Assembly: GCA_001600175.1 (NCBI GenBank)
Contig: BCJC01000001.1
Coordinates: 4,077,652 to 4,141,651, forward strand
DNA: 64,000 nt
Source: Erythrobasidium yunnanense
Taxonomy: Eukaryota; Basidiomycota; Cystobasidiomycetes; Erythrobasidiales; Erythrobasidiaceae
Reading direction: 5' to 3'
Below, piece after piece: positions 43,893 through 56,600 of this stretch (its first letter is position 1; each line of letters starts with the position of its first letter). The position numbers and the translations under genes were made by a program. Under the pieces are notes generated by a model. The model saw nothing but the letters and a program-made list of their open reading frames with translations. It made no database searches and was not told the origin of the DNA.

Positions 43893-46800
43893 CTAATCAT
43901 CGTCGTCCTCGTCGGGAGCCTGCAAGATGCTTGATGGGTCCACGAACCTGGGCGGCAGTTCTAAAGTCCATGGCTTGCTGACGATATCGACTCTGACAAG
44001 TCCGCAGGCCATTCCGCTTGCCAAGACGTGTGCTCGACGAAGTGACCTATGCCAGGCCACCCTGTTTACAGCAACTTCGGGTGGCCAGGATACAGAAGCC
44101 AGAGTATCTGGGTCCGCATACTCATCATCCTCATCATCATCTTCCTCCTCATCTTCCTCCTCTTCATCGACAGCCTCCTCCTGAACTTGAGTATTGTTAG
44201 CTTCAGTCATCTGATCATCGCCATCTTGGTTGGGAGCTTTGCCTTTGCTTTTAGCTTTCTTGGGTTTTGGCTTCTTCTTTTTCTTTGTAGCTTTCTTGTT
44301 GCTCTTCATACGACGCAAGATCCGCGATTCATGGTTGATGCGTGACTGCCATAGAACGTCAGCTTTCTAGCAGAAGATACCATTACAAGCTTGCTTACGT
44401 CCGGCAACATATTGTCCAGCATACGATACTCTCCAGAACGCCTGTTGAAATCCATGCGATAGACCTTGGTTAGGTAGTGGGCCTGCCAAGAATCTCGTCA
44501 ATCTTGACACGAGAGACAAAACTGTATCTGCTTACAGAATGACTACTGCGCTTCAGTCGCCTCAGAGGATTAGACAAGGCACAGCTGCCATCGGCAGAAG
44601 CTGAGGCCATGAACGGGTGATTATCGCTAGAAGCCAGGTCGAGCACGGCGCCATTGTGGGAGACTATTCGTGTGGATGCACCGAAGTCTCGAAGTCGCAA
44701 AGCAATATAGCGATTGCCAAGCTCTTGATCGCAATAGACTATCCCGCCTATAGCCGGTTGGTAGCGTGTAACAATTCGAATAGCTGTGTGAGCAGCGCAT
44801 TAGCTGATGTAGAGCGGGAGAACAAGACGATCTACCCCGCTCGTGTCCAAAGTCGATGACTGACCCCCAATCTTGCAAATCTACGACTTTCGAACTGCCA
44901 TCTAAGGCGGAAGTCGCTATGCGCGTCGGGTCGGCGTCGATGCAGCTGACACCGTCTGATGACATCGATGGCTCGCGAATGATCGAAAGCATGGTGACAG
45001 GTGTCTCGTGTACCGGCAGAATGTAAGTAGCCTCGACTGCTTATGACCATCAGTCTTCTAGGCGACCGGCTTCGAGCATCCAGAAGGCTTACCACTCGGC
45101 ACGCCAGAAGTAAGAGCTGCTTCGATGTGGAATATAGCGACATGACCTGCACCATGCGTAGAGATCAAGACTGATCAGCAACGACAGTCTGTTCACAAGT
45201 TCCACTGACGAGCCTTACCGTCTGTCGTACCGACTGCCAGCATATCGTGATTGGCCCATTCAAAGCTGCAAACAGGCATAGTACCGAGATCCAAGCGAAG
45301 CAGAGGAGATTTTGGCTTGACTATGCATAGCTTCAGCGACTCGAGCTGAGCAGTAGATAAATTTGAGGGACTTACGGAACACGAGATCATTATTGCTGAT
45401 GCCTGCCGCTTTTCTATAATTGCTAGGTACGGGAACCCCGTAGATGGCTAGTCTGCCACGAGCATCGAGAACAGCGAGCAAGCCGAGTCGAGGGATGCTA
45501 GCGTTGGTGACTCCCATAAGTAAGTCGGTTCCATTGCTGCCGCCTTGATAATCTTCTACTTGACCGCCTCGAGGACACCACGTAAGTTGGATTGCTTCGG
45601 TGTCCAGCAGGATAGCAAGCTCTAGACTCATGCCCGTCCCTTTGAGACCCGACGTAGCATCGGCCATATCGGTCCTGACAGACGTATCGAGCGACCAGAT
45701 TTGCACCAGGCCTTGACGAGGCGTTACTACCGAAGTGTCGTAAGAAACAGCAGTATGATCAGAGACAGTCGAGACTGCCAAATACTCTCGAGCTGTACAG
45801 CAGCTTTCAATAAGACAGCCATTACCGCCATTCGAGTGAATGAAACATACCAGCTGGAGTGTCATCATCCGCTTGAGGGCACCAGTCTAGTCCGAAGACG
45901 GGTCCACCTGCATTCAAGATATGCCCAGGCTTGTTCGGCATGTGGGCATCTGAACAATGTGATTAAGGTCAAATCTCAATAACAATTGACATCGGACTCA
46001 CCCAACCGGTGAGAGGTGAACCGCTCTATTTCTACCATGGTCTGGTGCGGAAGCGATGCATCTTGCATATCTGTCTCGCCGTCTACTTCACCAATCAAGC
46101 CCATTCTGAGGCGGAAGACCCCGTCATCCTCGTCGAGCGTAGATCCGGCTCGTAAATGTCCATTCGGCTGACTATTGGCGATGTCCGGCATAGTGAAAGA
46201 AAATTCTCCCATGTCATTGTCGGCTGGCACAGATGCGTTGCCATCGGTAAAGGGCGGCACCGTAGGCAGCCCGGTCATATCCCACGGCTCGTCTTCGTTT
46301 TCTTCTTCTTTCTCAGTCTTGCTGACGCAGACCAGATGCACGGGAGCAGGCTTTGCTGGATAGAGGTTGTGCGGCAGATAAGGCAAGACGTGTCTGTAAC
46401 CAGGCGATCGGACGCTTCAGTTCCTTGCTGGGCGAGCTTAAGTACAATAACGTACCCGATGTCCGATATAATGTCAAGGTCGTCCAGTTGGGTGTGAACT
46501 GTATCATACCATCCTCCCCACCGTGCCGAGCGCAAGCTGACTGTGTTGCCCGTCTCTGGCTCAACCTCTTGTATCGTCTTGCCCTTGTACCACCCTATAT
46601 CTTCGCATGCAGTATATTCTGGACCGAAAGGTAAGTATGCAGTGCGCTTGACCAGGAACAGTCGCTGCTTGTCCGTCAAAGCTTCGGCGATCTGAAGACC
46701 GTTCTCGCGGGTTGCACCAGCTTGCGCACCATTTCTAGGACAGTGACACTGATCATCAAAGTCTTTGGCCAGCAAAAAGCGCGGCGAAGGGTAATATGAC

Positions 46801-47477
46801 GGTCCAAAGCTGAGGTCGTACAGCGGTGTCCTCTTGCTCGTACCGGCAGACGTCCCAAGTTTCCTTCTAGGGTTTGTCTTCTTGTTATTAGGATGTACAT
46901 TGCCTATTACTGCAAACGGTGTTCTGCCCAGTACGCGGATAGGGGCTGCCGAGCTGGATCCTGCTGGATTGTCGAATCTCGAGGCATCTCCCACGAACGA
47001 CACGCGACCGTGCTTAAGACCTTGAGAACGTCCAGGTGCGCCAGGTGAAAGCTCACGCTCGTGAGGTAGCAAGTTCTCAGAATCTGCGATAGATATCCTA
47101 TCGTCGAGCTCAGCTTCGCCGGCTGCGCTGTCTTCATCATCGTCGTCTGGATTGGATATCGTTCCGTTCGCTTCAAACTCCATCTCTGCAGAGTCGGCAT
47201 CGCTTTCTGGCTTGGAGTCACCGTCCTTGCCTTTCGCTACGTCGGGCGCATACTCGCTTCCAGACGCAGAATCATCGTCTTCATCGTCGTCGTCGTCGCC
47301 GTCTTCATCGCCAGCACCATTCGCTGCGCCTTCAGTAGTCGTGCCATCGCCTGGTCCGGCGCCGTCTTCTGGGTCTTGATCCTGCTCTTGACTTTCTTCA
47401 TCAGAGTCGCCAGGTAGCTTCGGTATAACGAGCTGGTACGATGTCGGCACTACTGAACGTCGAGGCCGCGAAGACAT
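43893..47477 (-). CDS. WD40 protein resembling a TFIIIC subunit (TFC6/GTF3C2-like)
   Basis: Many exons. The N-terminus (MSSRPRRSVVPTSYQLVIPK) leads to ~130 acidic, disordered residues. A middle region contains RTAYLPFGPEYTACEDIGWY and a basic patch RRKLGTSAGTSKR. Then come beta-propeller repeats: HILNAGGPVFGLDWCPQADD, QGLVQIWSLDTSV, AIQLTWCPRGG, LGLLAVLDARGRLAIYGVPV, VCSFEWANHDMLAVGTTDGK and VAVNRVAWHRSLRRAHVLAS. The C-terminus has a Lys-rich and an acidic run. Propellers with 'LGLLA...G...iy.vP.P' are typical of the tau-91/TFIIIC-110 subunit that helps recruit RNA polymerase III to tRNA genes. The call rests on this pattern and could be another WD40 protein. Confidence 0.65.
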
Positions 47478-47593
47478 GGCTACCTGTCCTGCATGACCAG
47501 TGATGGAGGAATAGGAGAAGAACAGAACGCGACTTCTTTCCTCGTACTCTAATTGAAAGCTTTTACAACGACAGTCGGAAACACTGAAAACAG

Positions 47594-49492
47594 CTACTGG
47601 ATACGTCTAATTCTGTTGCTCTCACTGCTTCCTTCTACCTGCTTTTCCGGCGGAGGCACTACGGCATTATTGGGATTATAAGGTGGAGGAATAGTCTCTT
47701 CTTCTTGTGCACTATACATACTGATAGAGCTAGTGGAGGTGTCGTGGTGCTCGAGTAGAGGAGGCACAGGTATCGTTAACGGAACAGACTGAGGATCCGC
47801 CTCTATTGTCGAAGTAGATGCATGTTCAGGCTCGGCTGCAGGTGCCATTGTTGGCTCGGTAGCATCTGGAGGCAGAGGGATCGAATGCGGTTCAGACTCA
47901 GCCACCTCAAGCGACTTTCCCTTGTTTGGGCCTAGGCTGAGCCGCTTGATCTCTTCTTCGTAGTCGTAGAGCGACCTCGGCGGCGAATGCATCGGAGTCG
48001 CGCTCCTTGTAGGATTACGGAAGGTGCCATCGAAGTCTGTATCGAGATTCGGCGAATTGCATGCAGAGGCAGAAAGGCCAGGTTCAGGCGATCGCAGCGC
48101 TTTCCTGCCCTCGAGAATACTGATATCGGATGCTCGCGCTCGGTAATTCTTCGCGTGTGGATGTTTAGGAGGTGGAGGGAGTGTCTTTACGTAGGCTTTC
48201 TCCTCCTTCTCGCGCTGTATATCCTCCTCGTCCTGTATGCCTTGACCCTCGAAGACCGATAATTGCTCCGGTGTAGGTGGTAGCTTGAGCGTCTCTCCTT
48301 CTCCTAGGTCCAGCGTATACACTTCTTCTGTGTTCCACTCTAGCGCAGCACCTTGCGCGATGCCTAATTCTGCGTCGTGCAAGGCTTTGTATAGTTTATC
48401 ACTCTCTGGAGGTCTCCTCGCTTTGCCATCAAATATGTCACCAGCTTTGATGCCGGGCCAGCTGCATCAGAGTCAGCTATAGGTTTCTTGATGCAAACGA
48501 GTGCGCATGACTTACTGATAGACACGCTCGTTTTCATCGAAGCGGTCAATGAAGACCTGGCCGACGAACTCGACACCGGCATAGAAGCCTTTGCTAAGGA
48601 CATACGAGAAGATAGGTGCAGCCTTGACGCTTTTCAAACTTGTCTCTCCTGAAATTCCATATCCTAGCGGGCCAGCTGCTACTGCCATTTCTGCACCTAT
48701 GGTGAAGTGATGGGTACGGAAGCCTTTGACAGCTTCTTCCGTCCGTAGTATCAAGATTGCATTGTAGACATCGATTCCAAGCATGAAACCGACACTCAGA
48801 TTGTTGGGGCTCATGAAGCTCGGGGCGGACCAGGCTGTCGGAAAGTGCCCTCAGTTAGCAAGAGCCCAGTTGGGATCACGATAGTAACGCTTACAGCCAT
48901 CCTTCTTCCTCGCCATTACAATACCGCCTCCTCCAGCCCCAGCCAGAGGTGCTATGCCTGTTCTGTAGGCGGTAAAGATGCATATCCCCTTGGCTTCCTG
49001 CACGCAGAAACGCTTCCGTCAGCTTGTGACGAACAATACACATGCAACGTATCGCGCACCTGAATGACTTTCGGCGGGATCTTTCTGTAGACTTTCCTCT
49101 TCTTCTTAGGCGCGGTCGCTGGGTTCGCAGGATCTGTCGAGACTTCTTCCTCGACGGGAAGTCCTTCTACACAGAAAGTCCGGAGGATGCGTTCGCATTT
49201 GTCAAGCTCGGCAGCGTAATCTCCTGACGTTGGCCAGAACCCTGTAAGTTTAGCAAAGAGACAGAGATGAGGTAGTCAGTATTTCATGATTGAGGTTGAG
49301 AAGGCGGTACGCTGAACGGCGATAATGATGAATGATGGAGGTTGCATATGTGATGACGGCTTTTCCCTCACTTTCGGTCCCCATAGCAGCTCCTACTTTG
49401 TTCGCTCGCGCGCCTACATAGTCGCTGATAGCCAGACCTTTTGCAGCTCCCTTGTATGCCCATTTGCGCCAGCCTCGCTGCTCTTCAGCCAT
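47594..49492 (-). CDS. SYLF (YSC84/SH3YL1-type) lipid- and actin-binding protein, copy 1
   Basis: Exon 1 MAEEQRGWRKWAYKGAAKGL ends MGTE and splices to RFWPTSGDYAAELDKCERIL. Then EAKGICIFTAYRTGIAPLAG, GGGGIVMARKKDG, SFMSPNNLSVGFMLGIDVYN, TIGAEMAVAAGPLGYGISGE and APIFSYVLSKGFYAGVEFVG follow: the full SYLF domain. A C-terminal region of ~260 residues includes KAGDIFDGKARRPPESDKLY and then Pro/Ser-rich, disordered sequence with a PPPYNP PY motif. SYLF domains bind phosphoinositides and, in yeast Ysc84, actin patches during endocytosis. There is no SH3 domain. It is one of three copies in the window, the other two near 62 and 64 kb. Confidence 0.88.
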
Positions 49493-49759
49493 ATCGGGGG
49501 CTTGCTTTCGCGCTCTTCGGACTTAGCAGTCTTTTCAGGTCTGAAGGTGCAGCAGGGCCAGAGAGGAGTGAGAGAACAGTTAGGAAGTGGTGATGGAGTG
49601 TGTAGTGATCTGGAGGAAGTCGAAGTATTGGCGTGTGTGAAAGCGAAAGAAGCAAGTGCAGGCCGAGAAGCAACGCATGACTAATCTCGGCAAATGCTAG
49701 ACAAGGCGAAACGACAATTTTGCTGATTGCAGTGAGGTACGACAATATGAGATTGAATG

Positions 49760-51606
49760 CTACCGCTGCTCCCTCTTTATCGCAGGCACCATCGTCCCAC
49801 TTGTCGGTCTATTCGCAACTGAGAAAGCGCCTTCTGCGAACCACGAAGAGTTTGCATCTTCTATCTTCTTCTGCCTCGTAGGGTCTATAAATTCCACTCC
49901 TTGATGCGGTGTGAACGAGATGGAACTTGCAATACCCGACTGCGTACCCGACGTCGATCCCTTCAAGGCTGCTAGACGGGTCTTGTTGGATTTGGATATC
50001 TTGGCTTTACTTCTTGATTCGCCCGTCAATTGTCGGATTTTGCCACTACTGCTACCTGCCATACCCAGTCCGCGAGTCTCGTCGAAAGCAGCTGCTTCCT
50101 CCTCTTCTTTGCCAAACTCCATGCGATTCTGCAACTTCCGCAACTCCGTCATGGCATAGGCTTCTTTCGCTTTGCGTGCTCTTTTCCCACCACGTCGCTT
50201 CTTGCTTCCTTCGACTGGTACAGGTAGCGCCTTTGTGAGTTTGGCCGGAGGTGGTTCGGCCAGCTTCTCCAGCTTCTTCTCCGCATCTTCTAATAGCTTG
50301 TACCCATATGAGCCATCTTTGTTGGCTCGTGTAATGTCCATGCGAACGGCAAGCGTGCATTTCGCTCCCACTGTCCGTTGTGCTTTCAAGCGATACTCGG
50401 GAGGCATCGACTGCACAACATCGGATTGGAAGACGAAGCCAGTATGCCGAGATGCTCCAGTCCGAGCGCTGGTGGAGAAACCTATAGGTGCCTTCTTCTG
50501 TGCCCCGAGCAGCTGTCACCACAGAGTAAGCTTGTATCCGCACTCGACTCGAGGGTTTACGCACATGTATATTGGATGAAGGCATCTTGCTGAGACCGAT
50601 GAGCCCTCCAGCGATACCCAGCAACTTCGTAGCCGTTCGAGAACCGACGATAGCGCTTAAGTTGGGCGCTAAGAACTTGATCCTGCTCTCCACATATTCC
50701 AAAATGGTCCTTCTTGCACTATCTAGTTCTAGGCACATAGCGCATGCTTTCTCCACTGCTGCCCATTCACCCTGCGAGAGCTGCTTTCCTCGAGTCGTTG
50801 TCGCTTCAACTGTCACGACCATGATCACTGCTGGTACGAGAACGTTCTTGAGAGTCGCTGAAATGTTCTCGAGCTCGGGAGGATTGCCTATCGCTTGTAC
50901 AGACCGGATGTAGTCGAATGGATTGTCGACGAGTGTCTCGAGTTCTGGGAATCGTCCAGCGTAGTTATCGCGAATGAACTATAGTGCAGCATCAGAATAT
51001 GATCCGAATATATGAGGTCCTTGCCCACCTTCTGTACTATCAGGATCTCATTGTCAATCTCGACAGCCATATTGTTCGCCTGGACGATGAGCTTGTATTC
51101 AGAAGCGTCCGCAGACGACATATCTGTCGCTGGCTCTGAAGCATATTCTGATATGCGCTACATAGCACGTCAGCTGGACTGCTCTAGCCTAGAGAAAATT
51201 ATCATAAGCTCACCTGCAAAACCTCTTTGAACACCTTGCTCCCTGCGAGTTTGGCTACGCTCGATACATCCCTCACATTCTTGAGCTGCATCTTTGCTAC
51301 ATCGTCTTCGTCCAGCTCGTCTGCCGGCCTGACTCCTCCCTCTGGAATCACCATTTCCATCTCTTCGTCCTTGACCCGAATGCCGCCATCGTCGTCTTCG
51401 CTGTCGGTATCTTGGTCCATCCCATTGTCGTCGTTGTCGTTGTGCGATGCTTTGCGCTTCAGCGTCGGCGCTCTTGTGGTCAGAATATCGTCTGCTTGTT
51501 CTGTCGGATTGGCTTCATCGCCAGCTACGATATCTTCGCCCTGTTCTTGCTCGTCGTACGCATCGTCGCCCTCGAGGTCTGCCAGCAGGTCCTCTTCTAA
51601 GCCCAT
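49760..51606 (-). CDS. PRP31: PRP31, U4/U6-U5 tri-snRNP splicing factor
   Basis: The acidic N-terminus MGLEEDLLADLEGD is typical. Then KLIVQANNMAVEIDNEILIV, FPELETLVDNPFDYIRSVQA, IMVVTVEATTTRGKQLSQGE (the Nop-domain entry), LNLSAIVGSRTATKLLGIAG-like sequence, GLIGLSKMPSSNIHV, and after splicing LGAQKKAPIGFSTSARTGAS and HTGFVFQSDVVQSMPPEYRL. The C-terminus KKRRGGKRARKAKEAYAMTE and RKLQNRMEFGKEEEEA is the conserved Prp31 tail. Prp31 binds the U4 snRNA/15.5K complex and holds the tri-snRNP together. About four introns. It is divergent from the CaMK-type kinase, 117 bp between starts. Confidence 0.95.
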
Positions 51607-51723
51607 TATAATATGTTTGAATTGGTGATAGGGTTAGCCGGCCGGGATAAGCTTTGAAGTCTTGAAATGGATGCAAACCTCTGCTTAACCCTTGCTCAAT
51701 ACTTCTCTTAAGACTGCACTGTA

Positions 51724-53216
51724 ATGGGCATTAGGACGCTCTTTGAGTCGCAGGTAGGCCGTGCATACATCAAAGCTGACGGATAGGGGCTGATATCGGT
51801 CCCGCAGCCGGAGAGCGTAAGGAAACACATCAAGAAAGAGCTGATACGATAGACCGTACTGACACTGACATTTCTGATGCGAAACAGTACGCAAAGAAGA
51901 AGGCCTACAGCTTCCAGTACGGCCTGGTTCTTAAGCTTGGCTCGGCGAACCCTCTATATACTGACCCCTCCCTGCCTTTTCCCGCTAATGCAGCAAGCTT
52001 CTTGGAGAAGGTACCTTCGGCCAGGTCAAGCAAGCGACATGGAAGCATGATGACGGTTCGAAGAGAGAAGTCGCGGTCAAATGCATCGAGAAGACTCTCG
52101 TCAAATCGGATCCGTCTCAGGTGTAGGCGCTTCTTACTGATAGCAAGCAGCATGCGAACTCATATCTGCTTGCCTGTCCATCCTTCCCTCTGTTTCTTCG
52201 TTCCCATTCGGTCCCGTGACGCCATCCCCGGTATGCCGAATCTTTCATTTTCTACAGCTACGATGAGATGGACGTACTCAAGAACCTCGACAACCCTCAT
52301 ATAGTCAAGATTCTCGACTGGTTTGAGTGGGTAATACATATCTAGCTGCACCCACGTGTTGCTGATGCATCTCTTCGCATTCGCAGAAGCAAGGATAAAT
52401 ACTACTTGGTGTTTGAGCTCGCTCCAGGAGGAGAGCTCTTCGAGCGTATCGTCAAGCGGCACCATTTTAGCGAGCACGATGCCGCCGAATGCATCCAAGC
52501 CGTTCTCGATGGTGTCGCATACCTTCATAGCAAGGATATTTGTCATAGAGATCTCAAGCCTGAGAACCTCCTTCTTCGCTCGACCGACCAAACGAAGCTG
52601 GACGATATCATCATTGCGGATTTCGGAGTCGCCAAGCATAGTCCAGAAGGGATGCAGCACACCCTCGTTGGCAGTCCCGGGTACTCTGCTCCAGAACTAG
52701 TTTCCGACGAAGGCTACGATGGGAAATACGCAGATATATGGTCGATCGGCGTCATCACATATGCAATGCTTTCTGGAACAAGCCCATTCAAAGAGAAAGA
52801 TCCAGTGGATCTCATCAAGGAACAATGTACCAAGAAGATCGACTTCACGAAAGATATCTGGGCGGGTATATCGAAGGAGGCGAAGGACTTCATTCAGTCA
52901 TGCTGTGTAGTCAAGCCGGAGGACAGACCGTCGGCGAAAGAGCTCCTCCAGCATACTTGGCTCCAACATGAATGCACACGGTCGTCTCACCATATTGGTG
53001 ACGAAGTTCGCGATCAGATGTAAGTCGTTCCATCATATCAGGGTCGGAGACGTATCTGACTTATCATTGCACGTCATTAGGACAGCAAGCATACACGACG
53101 GAGGTGGCTCGTTCACAAGCCGTCCATTACAGCACCACGAGCGTGAGACCGATGGAGGACATGTTCACGAAGAAATGAAGAAATTGAAGGACAAAATGTC
53201 AGCCATCGAGATATAG
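51724..53216 (+). CDS. CaMK-type serine/threonine kinase (CMK1-like)
   Basis: Eight or so exons. Exon 1 (51724-51753) gives MGIRTLFESQ; a 9-nt exon (51808-51816) gives PES; exon 3 from 51888 gives YAKKKAYSF. The join yields QPESY, the usual opening of fungal CaMKs. Then HKLLGEGTFGQVKQATWKHD (P-loop), EVAVKCIEKTLVKSDPSQ with the Lys, VYDEMDVLKNLDNPHIVKIL, DICHRDLKPENLLL, IIADFGVAKHS, VGSPGYSAPE and YADIWSIGVITYAML. All catalytic residues are present. The C-terminal tail is short and I do not see a clear calmodulin-binding helix, so Ca control is uncertain. Fungal CMKs act in stress and cell-cycle control. Confidence 0.9.
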
Positions 53217-53690
53217 CATCCAACGTCCACGGACACTGTACAAAGGCAGTAGCAGTTCAAACACAAGAAAAAGAGTAGAGATACGACTGAATAAATAGGA
53301 TGTAGAGATTGAGATACCGCTTGGACGAAAGCAAGAAATACGCCATTAAAGGAGAGATTGTCCGACCGAAATACGAGAGTGTATTAAATCAATAGTGAGG
53401 AACAGAACATCGTTAAGTCGCGTTGTTATAGTCTGCCATATACTAGATCTGCTTTGCTAAACGATCGTCGAGAGTCACGAACGTTGACCGCCGCAACGTC
53501 TTTCGAGCGAGTGACGATGCTACATGCACCTGAACGTGTGTATCGCATGTCGAGACTTTCAGAGGTCTTGATTACTTGATAAAGAGGAAAGGGGTAGCTA
53601 TGCAGCGATATAGACAACAAGCCGCAAGACTATGTGATTAGCAGACCATGTTTACAGAAGTATATCAAATAGAGTAAGCAGTTACGGTGT
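53217..53690. other. intergenic between convergent kinase and MRC1 genes
   Basis: About 470 bp holding both terminators. AT-rich in its first half. Nothing else recognised. Confidence 0.45.
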
Positions 53691-56600
53691 CTAGGCCTTC
53701 TGCCTAGCTTTGGCGAGACGGCCCGCCCCGAACACCGATTTTGTAGATTTTGTGCTCGCCGAGCTATTACTGCGAGACAGATTCCCCGTAGACTTGGTAG
53801 TACTGACCATAGACACCGTTCGTGACATCGTGCCGTGTGTCTCTTTGCGAACCACGAAACTCGTCACGGCACTAGTCCTGCCAGGGCCGAGACCACGATC
53901 GTTCTGACTGTCTTCCTTGTCCAAGATGACTGTCTTGCGGACATGCATGCTTGTCTCTGATTGCGTGTACATCTCCTATATATCAATGTCAGCGAATGAA
54001 GTCAGATATGTAGGGCTGAAGGTGGCTCACGTCTAGATCCGCGAAATCGTCGACAACTGGACGGGCCATCTTCTTAGGCATTGCTCTCAAGCGATTGTTG
54101 ATGTCCAAGCCAAGCTCCATAGCCGGTGAGCTTTTAGCCTCCCAGATCATGCTATGGATCTCATCGTAGTCTGGTGTGGGTGTGCGAGAGGTATAGCGCT
54201 GCAAGGTAAACAGTAAGGCGAGGAACTGCCAATTAACCTCTACTTGACCTACCATCCTAGGCTTGGGTTGATGCTGCCGCGAGCGGGACTCGTCCATATC
54301 GCTCTCGTACTCATCGTCTCCAGAAGCTTCATCTTCCTCCGGCTCTTCGACCAGATACTGTGACTCGTTCGCTTCTTGTGAAGCAGTCATAGCGCTAGTC
54401 CTGTCCATGATCACATCCGCGAAGGCCTTGGTAGACTCATTCGCAGCCAGAGCTTCAGTGATCTTGCCAAACTTGCGAGGTTTCTTGACGCGGGCCTTGC
54501 GCATAACGCCCATCTCGTCGTCTTCGTAGTCTGAATCGTCGAGCAAATCTCCCTCTGCAGCTTTGCGCTTTCGATAGTCTCCCGCAACGATCTTTTCCAC
54601 TCGCTTATCGTGTCGAGCAGCATCGGCAGCAAGTTGTTCTTGATGCTTCTCCAATGCCAGCTTATCCTGCTCGGTCTGCTGCTCGGCATCCACCTTCTGA
54701 TCATCGACCAGCTCGGCAACAGAGCCATCAAGATCGCTATCGTCTCCTTCTTCATCATCTCCATCTGCTGCTTTACGCAAAGCAGCGAAAGGCGTCTCTT
54801 CTTCTGACTCTTCAGCTTGTTCAGCAAGGAACTCGTTGTTCTTCATCTTTTCCTTCTTTAGAGCAGCCTTCTCCGCTTGCTTCTTCTGTCTCAATTGCGC
54901 TTGTAGCATGACTTCGAAGGCGTCGGGAGCTTTCGTTGGTGGTGGACTGGCGCTGCTTTCTAGCTCATCGCCAGCTCGACGCAAGCGGCGCGGCTTGGAT
55001 GGCGAACCGTTCGAAGTCGCTTGAGTATCTACATCCATGTCGAGATCATCTTCGCTGTGATCAGACTCCACCAATGTCGTGGGGGAGCCGGTCAAGCTGT
55101 AGGCAGCTGCCGTGAGAGGTAGAGGTGAGACAGGTGGGAGGTCTTCCGAGACTGTGCTTCCCGGCGTTGTAGTCAGGCGGTCGCGCCTGCTGTCGATCGA
55201 ATAGTTCAGCCCGGTGTATAAGAGGATAGATAAGGAGATACGTACAATCGCTCCTGATCTTCCTCCTCGTCCTCCAATTGCTTCTTCAACTCGAGCTCGT
55301 AAGCGATTCTCGCGGCTTCATCGACTCGATCCTCTTCCCGTATTTTGATGTCGCCAGCGATGAAGGCGTTTCCAACTATATCGTCTTGCATGGGTTTGAA
55401 GACCGCTTGTCCGAACATCTGTGGACAAAGCTTGGTCAGCCGGATCCACTCTGACAGAGTTCTGTGAATCACTTTAGGTAACGCCTTTGGCGCAATGACC
55501 TGCGTCTGAGTCAAGTCAAGCTGGCTGTCGCCAAAGGTATCGTCTTCGAACATCTCGGCGAAATCCCCGCCCGTGGAGAAGAGCGCACGGTCGGCCCGCT
55601 GCTTCGGCTGGCTATCTTCTGGATTTCCGAAAGCCTGCGTAAGAGAAATGCTGCCCATCTTTTCTGGATCCACGTAGGCCGGGAAGGCAGGTGCGCCGAA
55701 TGGATTAGATTGTTCAGCATGAGAAGGAGACGCCTCCTCTTCGTCATCTGCCAGGACTTGAGGACGGCTCTTGACCTTGCTAGGCTTGCGGAACACGACG
55801 TCCTCCTCCTCTTCGCCGGATTGAGTAGATTGTGTAGCAGGCTTCGACACTACGTCGACGGCAGGGGATGATGACGCTTGACTTTGAGCTTCTGTCTCGC
55901 TGTCCGTTGCATGTTCGTCATCTTTTGCTTCAGAGTCCTGAGCTGCGGGTGCGTTCTCATCTGCACTGCCCCACTCATCCCCAGAGTCCGCTTCAGCATT
56001 ACTGTTCTGCTCTTCGTCCGAGCCGACATAATCTTCGTCATCCTCGTCATCTCCATCATCTGCATTCTTGCTCTGCGATTCTGACTTCTCTGCACCTTCT
56101 CTCATCCTATCCATGAGGTCTTTAGCTCTATCTCCTTTCTCTTGCTCCGCATCTTCTCCATTAGCCTGCTGCGCTGCCGCAGCTGCAAGGGCTTTGTCGT
56201 TGAGCGTATCGCCTCCCCGGCTCTCCCACGAGCTCTTCTTGCGCTCATTCTCTGCCCTGTTCTGTGCTGTGATCTTGGCGAGAAGATGCATGTCTTGCGC
56301 TTTCTTGGATATTCCAGATTTCGGGTTGAAGAGAGATGGCTTCTTAGGCTGCTTCGCACGCCTGTCGATCTGACTCTCGACATGTGGGTTGACGAGTGTA
56401 CGAGCTGTGCCCGAGACGAACGTCCTTCCAGCTCGCTGGAATTGGGATTCGGTAGTCACGTCTTCGGTGACTGCTCTTTCTCGCTTGGGTAGGAGAGTGC
56501 GTAGCTTGTCCTGTATAAGAGACACGTGTGCAGTCTTCTCAATCTTGGGCGACGGTGCTCGAGGGACAGTAATGACCAGATCGCCATCCGAGTCCGACGA

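Noticed and set aside
50052-50828. 258-residue minus-strand frame starting MIMVVTVEATTTRGK
   Set aside because: Its first part is the PRP31 Nop-domain exon. After that exon it runs through an intron and a later PRP31 exon in the wrong frame. Not a separate gene.
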